A stretch of DNA of 64,000 nucleotides from Rhodoferax sp. (GTDB lineage: Bacteria; Pseudomonadota; Gammaproteobacteria; Burkholderiales; Burkholderiaceae_C): positions 62,001 through 126,000 of the forward strand of contig JACKLK010000002.1 of NCBI GenBank assembly GCA_024236015.1, in the 5' to 3' direction. Under the pieces are notes generated by a model, which did not search any database, was not told the origin of the DNA, and saw only the letters and a list, made by a program, of their open reading frames with translations. This document shows positions 39,106-46,023 of this stretch, piece after piece. Both the position numbers and the translations under genes were made by a program. How positions within the stretch are numbered: position 1 is the first letter of the stretch; each line of letters starts with the position of its first letter.

Positions 39106-39770
39106 GCGACCCCACGCTGTCGGCGGCCCTGCGCGAAGGCGCCGCCGCGCTGGGGCTGGCGCTGGCCGATGCGCAGGTCGAGGCCTTGCTGGCGTATCTC
39201 GAACTGCTGCAGAAGTGGAACCGGGTCTACAACCTGACGGCGGTGCGGGAGCCGCTGCCGATGCTGCGCCACCATCTGCTCGACAGCATGGCCGCGATCG
39301 GTCCGTTGCGCCGGACTCTGCTGGCGCGGGGGGCGTCCGCCGGGGCCCGCCTGCTGGACGTCGGCTCGGGCGGCGGCTTGCCAGGGGTGGTGGTCGCCAT
39401 CTGCTGCCCGGACATCCACGTGACCTGTGTCGACGCGGTCGCCAAGAAGTCGGCCTTCATCCGGCAATCCGCTGCCAGCCTCGCATTGGCGAACCTGGAG
39501 TCGGTCCATGCCCGGGTGGAGAAAATGCCCGGCCGGTTCGACATCGTGTGTTCCCGCGCCTTCGCCTCCATGGCCGACTTCGTGGCCTGGACCGCGCCCC
39601 TGTTGGCGCCGGGCGCTTGCTGGATGGCCATGAAGGGCCAGCATCCCGCCGACGAGATCGCGGCCTTGCCGGATACGGTGCGGGTGTTTCACGTGGAACA
39701 ACTGCAGGTGCCGGGCCTCGACGCCCAGCGCTGCATCGTCTGGCTCGAACCCGTACCGTCCGGCGCCTGA
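39102..39770 (+). CDS. rsmG: 16S rRNA (guanine-527-N7)-methyltransferase RsmG
   Basis: RsmG (GidB) methylates G527 of 16S rRNA using SAM. The 222-aa product has LEYLQKWNRVYNLT-like sequence (LELLQKWNRVYNLTAV), HHLLDSMAAIGPL and the SAM loop LLDVGSGGGLPGVVVA, followed by VDAVAKKSAFIRQ. It starts with TTG at 39102, overlapping the mnmG stop by 4 nt, which implies translational coupling. A second, near-perfect parS site lies in its 3' end. Nothing is missing compared with the family. Confidence 0.95.
   Translation: MSDPTLSAALREGAAALGLALADAQVEALLAYLELLQKWNRVYNLTAVREPLPMLRHHLLDSMAAIGPLRRTLLARGASAGARLLDVGSGGGLPGVVVAICCPDIHVTCVDAVAKKSAFIRQSAASLALANLESVHARVEKMPGRFDIVCSRAFASMADFVAWTAPLLAPGACWMAMKGQHPADEIAALPDTVRVFHVEQLQVPGLDAQRCIVWLEPVPSGA
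39685..39700. other. parS-like site 2 (inside rsmG)
   Basis: TGTTTCACGTGGAACA matches the parS consensus at 15 of 16 positions (one G for A). It is 1.17 kb from the perfect site, and both lie in coding sequence immediately upstream of parA-parB, as is common near chromosome origins. Confidence 0.85.
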
Positions 39771-39842
39771 GTCCGGCTCCGGGCATATCCGCAGCGGGGG
39801 GAAGGCAGTAAACTCGAACGCCCCACTCCAAGGAGTTCCCCC

Positions 39843-40457
39843 ATGTTTGGCATCGCCGACTATGGCGCTTTCGTCATCGCCATCATTGTGTTCCTGCTGG
39901 TTCCCGGCCCGGGCAACCTGGCCTTGATCACGTCCACCGGCAAGGGCGGCATCCGGGGCGGGCTGGCGGCAACCTGGGGTGTGATCCTGGGTGACCAGGT
40001 GTTGATCTGGATGGCGGTGGCGGGTGTCGCGGCGCTGCTGGCGGCCTATCCGGCGGCCTTCCATGCGGTGCAGTGGCTGGGTGCCGCCTACCTCGCCTGG
40101 CTGGGTCTGCGCATGTGGTTCGCCCGCGCCGGGGGGCAGCCGGTGCTGCACATCCGCACCGGGCAATACGTGCGCCAGTCCTTTCTGATCACCTTGCTCA
40201 ATCCCAAGGCCATCGTGTTCTACATGGCGTTTTTCCCGCTGTTCGTCGATCCGGCGCGGCACCAGGGCCTGGTGACCTTTGCCGTGATGGCGGTCACGGT
40301 CGCGGCGCTGACGTTTTTCTATGGCTTGACGATGACCTTGATGACCCATTTCCTGGCCGCGCGCATGCGCGCCAACCCGATCGTGTCACGTGTGCTGAAC
40401 AAACTGGCGGGCCTGTTCCTGGTCGGTTTCGGCGTCAAGCTGGCTGTGGGCAACTGA
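39843..40457 (+). CDS. LysE/RhtB-family amino-acid exporter
   Basis: The 204-aa membrane protein has about six hydrophobic segments and the family's hallmark near the N-terminus, VPGPGNLALITSTGKGGIRGG, where the PGPxxxxV/L loop and GxxxGG turn are conserved. LNPKAIVFYMAFFPLF in the second half is also typical. Family members export amino acids or homoserine lactones; the substrate is not predictable. AAGGAG lies 7 nt before the ATG. It sits between rsmG and parA, a conserved placement in Comamonadaceae-like genomes. Confidence 0.92.
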   Translation: MFGIADYGAFVIAIIVFLLVPGPGNLALITSTGKGGIRGGLAATWGVILGDQVLIWMAVAGVAALLAAYPAAFHAVQWLGAAYLAWLGLRMWFARAGGQPVLHIRTGQYVRQSFLITLLNPKAIVFYMAFFPLFVDPARHQGLVTFAVMAVTVAALTFFYGLTMTLMTHFLAARMRANPIVSRVLNKLAGLFLVGFGVKLAVGN

Positions 40458-40495
40458 ACCCGGCAGGCCGGCGCTCGAAACTCAGGACGGAACGG

Positions 40496-41281
40496 ATGGC
40501 CAGGATCTTCTGCATCGCCAATCAAAAAGGGGGGGTCGGCAAGACCACCACGACGGTCAACCTGGCGGCCGGACTGGCCAAGGTCGGGCAGCGGGTGCTG
40601 ATGATCGACCTCGATCCCCAGGGCAATGCCACCATGGGTTCGGGCGTCGACAAGCGCCAGCTCACCGACAGCGTCTACGACGTCCTGCTCGGCTCCACGC
40701 CGATCGCGCAGGCGCAGGTGCGCAGCGACAAGCTCGAGTCCGCCGGCTGCGGTTATGCGGTGCTGGGGGCCAACCGCGACCTGGCCGGTGCCGAGGTCGA
40801 ACTGGTCGGGGTCGAGCGGCGCGAGCGACGGCTCAAGACCGCGCTGGCCGAGGTCGAGGCCGACTACGACTTCGTGCTCATCGATTGCCCGCCGTCCCTG
40901 TCGATGCTCACGCTCAACGGACTGAGTTGCGCGCACGGCGTGATCGTGCCGATGCAGTGCGAATATTTTGCGCTCGAGGGCCTGACCGACCTGGTCAACA
41001 CCATCCGCCAGGTGCGCGCCAACATGAACAAGGACCTCGCGGTGATCGGCCTGCTGCGCGTCATGTTCGACCCGCGCATCACCTTGCAGCAGCAGGTCAG
41101 CGACCAGCTCAAGGCGCATTTCGCCGAGAAGGTGTTCGACACCGTGATTCCGCGCAACGTACGGCTGGCCGAAGCACCCAGCTACGGCGTGCCCGGCGTG
41201 GTGTTCGACCCCGCGTCCAAGGGTGCGCAGGCCTACGTGGCCTTCGCCGAAGAGATGGTGACGCGGATCGCGACGCTGTGA
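40496..41281 (+). CDS. parA: Chromosome-partitioning ATPase ParA (Soj)
   Basis: The 261-aa product starts MARIFCIANQKGGVGKTTTT, with the deviant Walker A motif containing K11, followed by MIDLDPQGNATMGSG (Walker A' region) and VLIDCPPSLSML (Walker B). ATP-bound dimers coat the nucleoid and pull ParB-parS complexes. I start at 40496 since upstream in-frame residues overlap the LysE gene and are unrelated. It lacks the N-terminal helix-turn-helix of plasmid type Ia ParA proteins, so it is the chromosomal type. It forms the segregation set with parB and the two parS sites. Confidence 0.96.
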   Translation: MARIFCIANQKGGVGKTTTTVNLAAGLAKVGQRVLMIDLDPQGNATMGSGVDKRQLTDSVYDVLLGSTPIAQAQVRSDKLESAGCGYAVLGANRDLAGAEVELVGVERRERRLKTALAEVEADYDFVLIDCPPSLSMLTLNGLSCAHGVIVPMQCEYFALEGLTDLVNTIRQVRANMNKDLAVIGLLRVMFDPRITLQQQVSDQLKAHFAEKVFDTVIPRNVRLAEAPSYGVPGVVFDPASKGAQAYVAFAEEMVTRIATL

Positions 41282-41335
41282 CCGCGGGCCGGCGGCCACG
41301 CGGTCCGACTTCTGGTGCTATTTATTCCATAGCGT

Positions 41336-41938
41336 ATGCCTGACTCCACGATTCTGTTGCTGCCCGGATGGCAGAACTCCGGGCCCGAGCACTGGCAAAG
41401 CCGCTGGGAGCGGCGCCATGGGTATGTCCGCGTCGAGCAACACGACTGGATGCACCCCTTGCGCGGGGACTGGGTGGCACGGCTGCAGGACGTCGTGCTG
41501 GAGCACGAGCAGGGCCGTGCACCGGACGCGCCGGCGCGCATCGTGCTGGTGGCGCACAGCCTGGGTTGCCAGCTGGTGGCGGCCTGGGCCGCGCATTCGG
41601 GCCTGGCCCGCCGCATCCAGGCGGCCCTGCTGGTGGCGCCCGGCGACCCGCAGACCGAGGCCGTGGCCGCCGTGCTGGCCAGCTGGTCGCCGGTGGTGCT
41701 GCAGACGCTGCCGTTTCCCAGCGTGTTGATCGGCAGCCAGGACGACCCGTATTGCCGCATGGAGCGGGCGCGCCATTTCGCCGCCCGCTGGGGTTCGCAA
41801 TTCGTCGACTACGGCAACGCCGGCCATATCAACGCCGACAGCGGCCTGGGCGACTGGCCCGATGGCCACGACCGGCTGCTGGACCTGTGCCGCGCCAGCG
41901 GCGCGCTGACGGCGGCCGCGCGGCCGCCGCCGCAATGA
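41336..41938 (+). CDS. RBBP9/YdeN-family serine hydrolase
   Basis: The 200-aa product has the short alpha/beta-hydrolase layout of the RBBP9/YdeN family. It starts with TILLLPGWQNSGPEHW, has the nucleophile motif VAHSLGC (S75), an acid in GSQDDPYC (D137) and histidine in GNAGHINADSG (H164). Function in bacteria is largely unknown. It is inserted between parA (54 bp away) and parB (25 bp away) on the same strand and likely shares their transcript, but there is no sequence evidence for a role in segregation. Confidence 0.88.
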   Translation: MPDSTILLLPGWQNSGPEHWQSRWERRHGYVRVEQHDWMHPLRGDWVARLQDVVLEHEQGRAPDAPARIVLVAHSLGCQLVAAWAAHSGLARRIQAALLVAPGDPQTEAVAAVLASWSPVVLQTLPFPSVLIGSQDDPYCRMERARHFAARWGSQFVDYGNAGHINADSGLGDWPDGHDRLLDLCRASGALTAAARPPPQ

Positions 41939-41963
41939 CACCACACGAGGAGGAGGACGCGTC

Positions 41964-42956
41964 ATGGTGACCAAGAAATTCAAGGGATTGGGCCGTGGCC
42001 TGGAAGCTCTGCTCGGGCCCGCGGCCCAGGCCGAGGCCGGCGATGCCGACACGCAGGCAGCCCAGGGCCAGCCCGCCAGCCTGCTGCTGACGGACATGGT
42101 GCCGGGCCAGTACCAGCCCCGCACCCGCATGGACGAGGGCGCCTTGTACGAGCTGGCCGAATCGATCAAGGCCCAGGGCATCATGCAGCCCATCCTGGTG
42201 CGGCGCCTGGACGCCGCCGAAGGCCTGCAGCGCCTGCGTGCGCAGGACGGCGGCGCCGACGTCGACGCGGTGACGCGCGGTGACCGGCCGGTGTACGAGA
42301 TCATCGCCGGCGAACGGCGCTTCCGGGCCGCCCGGCTGGCCGGCCTGGACGCCGTGCCGGTGCTGGTGCGCGACGTCGGCGACGAGGCCGCCGCCGCCAT
42401 GGGCCTGATCGAGAACATGCAGCGGGAAGACCTCAACCCGCTCGAAGAGGCCCAAGGCCTGCAACGCCTGGTGAAGGAGTTCGGGCTCACCCACGAGCAG
42501 GCGGCGCAGGCCGTGGGCCGCTCGCGCAGCGCCGCCAGCAACCTGCTGCGCCTGCTGCAGCTGGCCGATCCGGTGCAGACCATGCTGATGGCCGGCGACC
42601 TCGAAATGGGCCATGCGCGCGCGCTGCTGGCGCTGGAGCGCTCGTCGCAGATCACCGCCGCCACCCAGATCGCCGCGCGCAAGATGTCGGTGCGCGAGGC
42701 CGAGGCGCTGGTGAAGAAGCTCTCGGCCGAATTCGCGTTGACCTCGCCCAAGCCCAAGAAGGAAAAGTCGCGCGACCTGCGACGGGTCGAGGAGGAGTTG
42801 TCCGACCTGCTGACCGCCGATGTCGAGGTGCGGATCAAGAAACGCGTCAAGCGGGGAGGCCGGATGCTCGAGCTCGGCGAGGTCGCGATCCAGTTCGGCT
42901 CGCTCGAGGAGCTCAACGGCCTGATCGACAAGCTCAGCCACGACGCCAGTCGTTGA
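41964..42956 (+). CDS. parB: Chromosome-partitioning protein ParB (Spo0J)
   Basis: The 330-aa product starts with FKGLGRGLEALLG, the ParA-stimulating N-terminal motif. It has the CTPase region YQPR, AQGIMQPILVR, GERRFRAARLAGL and ENMQREDLNPLEEA, then a helix-turn-helix (LTHEQAAQAVGRSRSAASNLL) that reads parS. The C-terminal dimerisation domain ends with GSLEELNGLIDKL. An extra segment of about 28 residues (82-109) separates PILVR from YEIIAGERR, which are normally almost adjacent. It would bind the sites in mnmG and rsmG. Confidence 0.96.
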   Translation: MVTKKFKGLGRGLEALLGPAAQAEAGDADTQAAQGQPASLLLTDMVPGQYQPRTRMDEGALYELAESIKAQGIMQPILVRRLDAAEGLQRLRAQDGGADVDAVTRGDRPVYEIIAGERRFRAARLAGLDAVPVLVRDVGDEAAAAMGLIENMQREDLNPLEEAQGLQRLVKEFGLTHEQAAQAVGRSRSAASNLLRLLQLADPVQTMLMAGDLEMGHARALLALERSSQITAATQIAARKMSVREAEALVKKLSAEFALTSPKPKKEKSRDLRRVEEELSDLLTADVEVRIKKRVKRGGRMLELGEVAIQFGSLEELNGLIDKLSHDASR

Positions 42957-42971
42957 GCGCCGCTGCCTCCG

Positions 42972-43742
42972 ATGTTGCCGCGCCTGCCCTGGCCCCTGCC
43001 GGCGGTGCTGGTCTGGGCGCTGTGCTGGCTGGTCTACCGGCTGGGCGAGCGGATGGGGCTGGCGCCCGCGCCGGCGCTGCTGCTGGCCGCACTGACCGGC
43101 CTGCTGCTGAGCCTGGCCGCGACCCGCTGGTGGCGGCGCATCATCGTCGCGGCGGGCTTTCCGGTCGCGGTGTTTGTCAGCGGTGCGGCCATCGTTCCTG
43201 GCTGGGCCTGGCTGGTCTTGCTGCTGGCCGCGCTGCTGGTCTACCCGGTCAAGGCCTGGCGCGATGCGCCGCTGTTTCCGACGCCGGCCGATGCCCTGGC
43301 CGGCCTGCCGGCCCGTGTGAGGCTACCCCCGGATGCCGCCGTGCTCGACGCCGGCTGCGGCCTGGGCCACGGGTTGCGGGCCCTGCGTGCGGCCTATCCG
43401 CAGGCGCGCTTGCACGGGATCGAATGGAGCTGGCCGCTGCGCATCGCCTGCGCCTTGCGTTGCCCGTGGGCCCAGGTTCGCCACGGCGACATCTGGCAGC
43501 GGCCCTGGCGGCCGTATGTGCTGGTGTACCTGTTCCAGCGGCCCGAGAGCATGCCGCGGGCCGTGGCCAAGGCGTCGGCCGAGATGGTGCCGGGCAGCTG
43601 GCTGGTCAGCCTGGAATTCGAAGCGCGCGACATGCATCCGGATCACCGGCTCGACCTGCCCGATGGCCGGCCGGTCTGGATCTATCGGCTGCCGCTGCGG
43701 CCCCGCGGCGCCGACACAGCGGCGTCGGCGCCGCCGCCCTGA
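42972..43742 (+). CDS. Membrane-anchored class I SAM methyltransferase-like protein
   Basis: The 256-aa product has about three or four hydrophobic N-terminal segments (residues 8-95) followed by a soluble domain. That domain begins AVLDAGCGLGHGLRALR, a SAM-binding motif I, then HGIEWSWPLRIACALR (acidic end of strand 2) and RHGDIW. The methyl acceptor is unknown. Membrane anchoring of such a domain is uncommon but seen in small beta-proteobacterial families. It follows parB by 15 bp and may be cotranscribed. No clear Shine-Dalgarno was seen before the ATG at 42972. Confidence 0.75.
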   Translation: MLPRLPWPLPAVLVWALCWLVYRLGERMGLAPAPALLLAALTGLLLSLAATRWWRRIIVAAGFPVAVFVSGAAIVPGWAWLVLLLAALLVYPVKAWRDAPLFPTPADALAGLPARVRLPPDAAVLDAGCGLGHGLRALRAAYPQARLHGIEWSWPLRIACALRCPWAQVRHGDIWQRPWRPYVLVYLFQRPESMPRAVAKASAEMVPGSWLVSLEFEARDMHPDHRLDLPDGRPVWIYRLPLRPRGADTAASAPPP

Positions 43743-43818
43743 GGTCGCAACAGCCGCCGTCAGGGCGGCACCGCCACTCGTCGTAACATCAGGCAGGCCC
43801 ATCACGCGGAGAGTCGCC

Positions 43819-44595
43819 TTGAGTTCTTCAGATCCCTTGTCCCACGGCACGCTGGCCGAGCCCCAGGCCGGGTCGTCGGCCGTGTCCGGCGCAACGGAGC
43901 CGCAGGGCGACCTGACCCATGCCCTGGTGCAGGCGCTGGCCACCACCGCCGAGCCCGGCGAGGCCGGTCACCATATCCACCGCATCCAGCTCTTCGTGCG
44001 GGCGCTGGCGCGCCAACTGTGCCAGGCCGAGCCCTACGCCCGCGTGTGGGCGGACGATGCCCTCGAGGCGCTGGTGCGCGCCAGCGCCTTGCACGACATC
44101 GGCAACAGCGCGGTGCCCGATCGCATCCTGCTCAAGCCCGGCGCGTTGACCCCGGAGGAAATCGAGATCGTGCGCAGCCACGCCGTGATCGGGCGCGACA
44201 TCATCGCGCAGATCCAGCGCAGTGCCGGCGCGCCGTCGGCGTTTCTCGCCATGGCGCGCGACATCGCCTACAGCCACCATGAGCGCTGGGACGGCCAGGG
44301 ATACCCGCAAGGGCTCGCCGGCGACGCGATCGCGCTCGAGGCCCAGGTGATGGCCGTGGCCGACGCCTACGATGCATTGACCAGCAACCGGGTCTACCGG
44401 GCCGGCATCCCGCACGACAAGGCCATGCAGCGCCTGTTCCAGGAGCGTGGCGGCCAGTTCGCGCCCGACGTCGTGGACGCGCTGATCGAGGTGCAACACG
44501 CGTTCGCCGACATCGCGCAGCGGTTTGCCGACACCGAGACCGACCTGCAGCGGCAGATCGACTACCTCGCCAAGGCCATCGCCGAGAGTCCGTAG
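43819..44595 (+). CDS. HD-GYP-domain cyclic-di-GMP phosphodiesterase
   Basis: I use the TTG at 43819 (258 aa): GGAGAG lies 7 nt upstream, and further upstream residues overlap the methyltransferase gene. The HD-GYP core is complete: EAGHHIHRIQ, HD at H92-D93 (ALHDIGNSAVPD), LLKPGALTPEE, SHHERWDGQGYPQGL at 152-166 and VADAYDALTSNRVYR. Such proteins hydrolyse cyclic di-GMP at a two- or three-metal site. There is no receiver domain, so control must come from a partner or the short disordered N-terminus. Confidence 0.9.
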   Translation: MSSSDPLSHGTLAEPQAGSSAVSGATEPQGDLTHALVQALATTAEPGEAGHHIHRIQLFVRALARQLCQAEPYARVWADDALEALVRASALHDIGNSAVPDRILLKPGALTPEEIEIVRSHAVIGRDIIAQIQRSAGAPSAFLAMARDIAYSHHERWDGQGYPQGLAGDAIALEAQVMAVADAYDALTSNRVYRAGIPHDKAMQRLFQERGGQFAPDVVDALIEVQHAFADIAQRFADTETDLQRQIDYLAKAIAESP

Positions 44596-44739
44596 GCCTT
44601 CGCCGGCCACCCCCCGTCACAGGGGGTTCCGCGTTGCCGGTCGCGGTGGTATCTTCGCCCCTTCGGTGCGCCCGCACCGGCGGTGGCGTGGCCGCTTTCG
44701 GCCCGCCGTTGTTCGACCTCTTTCAAGGATTCTTCCGTG

Positions 44740-45261
44740 ATGTCCACCGTCTTTCCCGGCCGCTCGCCGGCCTGGGCTGTTGCCGCCGCCATGTTGTTGC
44801 TGCCCGCTGCCATCGCGCAGGCGCAAACCATCGAGCGGGTGCGCATGACCGACAACGACCTGAGCTGCCAGCAGATCTACAACGAGACCGTGCAGATGGA
44901 CGCCGTGGTGGCGCGGGCATCGCAGCCATCCGCCGCGCCGGTCGCGGCGGCCGCCGATGCCAACAACGCCCAGGTCGGCGCCCAGGTGGCCGGGGCCGTG
45001 GCCCAGACGGCCATCGCCCATGGCGCCGTGCGCAGCGGATTCGCCGGATTCGGCGGTGGTTCCCTGCTCGGCGGCCTGCTCGGTGGCGCGGCGCAGCAGG
45101 CCGCCACGGCCAACGCCCAGCAACAAGCCATGGCCCAACAGCAGGCGGCGCTGCAGGCGCAACAAGGTGCGGTGCTGGCGCAACAGGCGCAAGGCCGCAA
45201 GGAACACCTGACCACGATGTTCCTGGCCAAGGGTTGCAAGCTCGGCGACATGCAGAAATAG
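44740..45261 (+). CDS. Hypothetical secreted glycine-zipper protein
   Basis: The 173-aa product (ATG 44740) has a signal peptide ending AIAQAQ. After a short region with a cysteine (DLSCQQIYNE) comes a glycine-zipper-like hydrophobic stretch, GFGGGSLLGGLLGGAAQQ, then a very Gln/Ala-rich segment. It ends FLAKGCKLGDMQK, with a second cysteine, so a disulfide is possible. Glycine zippers insert in or associate with membranes. I do not recognise a named family. An in-frame ATG at 44683 would place residues before the signal peptide and was not used. Confidence 0.7.
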   Translation: MSTVFPGRSPAWAVAAAMLLLPAAIAQAQTIERVRMTDNDLSCQQIYNETVQMDAVVARASQPSAAPVAAAADANNAQVGAQVAGAVAQTAIAHGAVRSGFAGFGGGSLLGGLLGGAAQQAATANAQQQAMAQQQAALQAQQGAVLAQQAQGRKEHLTTMFLAKGCKLGDMQK

Positions 45262-45294
45262 GCGCCAGCGCCCCATGAACGGCGATTTCGCACC

Positions 45295-46023
45295 ATGAGC
45301 AGTGCCCACACACCGACAGAGGCCCTGTTTGCGCGTGCGCTGATCGTCGAGGACCTGGACGAACCGCGCCAGTGGCTGGCCGAGTTGCTGCCGCGCGCCC
45401 TGCCGGAGGTGCGCCAGGTCGACACCGCCGCGTCGCTGGCGCATGCGCGCGAACGCATGGCCGACTTCGCCTATGGCCTGGCCCTGGTCGACTGGGGCCT
45501 GCCCGACGGCAACAGCGAAGAACTGATCAGCGAACTGGTCGCGGCCCGGCCGGGCGCGGCGGTCATCGTGGCCACGATCCACGACAACGACACCCATGTG
45601 TTCCCTGCGCTGCGCGCCGGTGCCACCGGCTACATCCTGAAATCCCAGCCCAGCACGGTCGTGGTGTCGCAGCTGCAACGCATCCGGCTCGGCGAGCCGG
45701 CCCTGTCGCCGTCGATCGCGCTGCGCCTGCTGCAGCATTTCCGCGACCTGCCCGACGCCGCGGCGCGGCCGGGATCCATGGGACGGCCGCCTCCGGCGGA
45801 CGCCGCGGCCGATGCCGATGAACCGCAGCGCCAGCTGACCGAACGCGAGGTCGACGTGCTGCGCCTGATCGGCAAGGGCTACAAGGTTCCGGAGGCCGCC
45901 GGTTTGCTGGGCATCAGCGCGCACACCGTGACCAGCTACGTGCGCGACATCTACCGCAAGCTCGACATCTCCTCGCGCGCCGAGGCCGCGGTCGAGGCGG
46001 CCCGGCGCGGCCTGGTCAGCTGA
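45295..46023 (+). CDS. NarL/LuxR-family response regulator
   Basis: The 242-aa product has a receiver domain (residues about 13-125) with acidic pocket E19/D20, phospho-acceptor D66 in LVDWGLPDG and K116 in GYILKSQ. A proline/alanine linker leads to a LuxR-type helix-turn-helix beginning LTEREVDVLRLIGKG and including ISAHTVTSYVRDIYRKL. It would bind DNA on phosphorylation. Its last 8 bases overlap the 3' end of the convergent histidine kinase gene, its likely partner. Confidence 0.93.
   Translation: MSSAHTPTEALFARALIVEDLDEPRQWLAELLPRALPEVRQVDTAASLAHARERMADFAYGLALVDWGLPDGNSEELISELVAARPGAAVIVATIHDNDTHVFPALRAGATGYILKSQPSTVVVSQLQRIRLGEPALSPSIALRLLQHFRDLPDAAARPGSMGRPPPADAAADADEPQRQLTEREVDVLRLIGKGYKVPEAAGLLGISAHTVTSYVRDIYRKLDISSRAEAAVEAARRGLVS

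Noticed and set aside
40073..40495. A longer N-terminus for ParA
   Set aside because: The extra residues lie inside the LysE-family gene in another frame, and MARIFCIANQKGG is the normal ParA start.
43333..43818. A longer N-terminus for the HD-GYP protein
   Set aside because: It would overlap the methyltransferase-like gene in another frame. The TTG at 43819 has a good ribosome site and the family core follows.
44611..44630. CCCCC-GTCACA-GGGGG hairpin after the HD-GYP gene
   Set aside because: The stem is short and has no clear U-tract, so I do not call a terminator.
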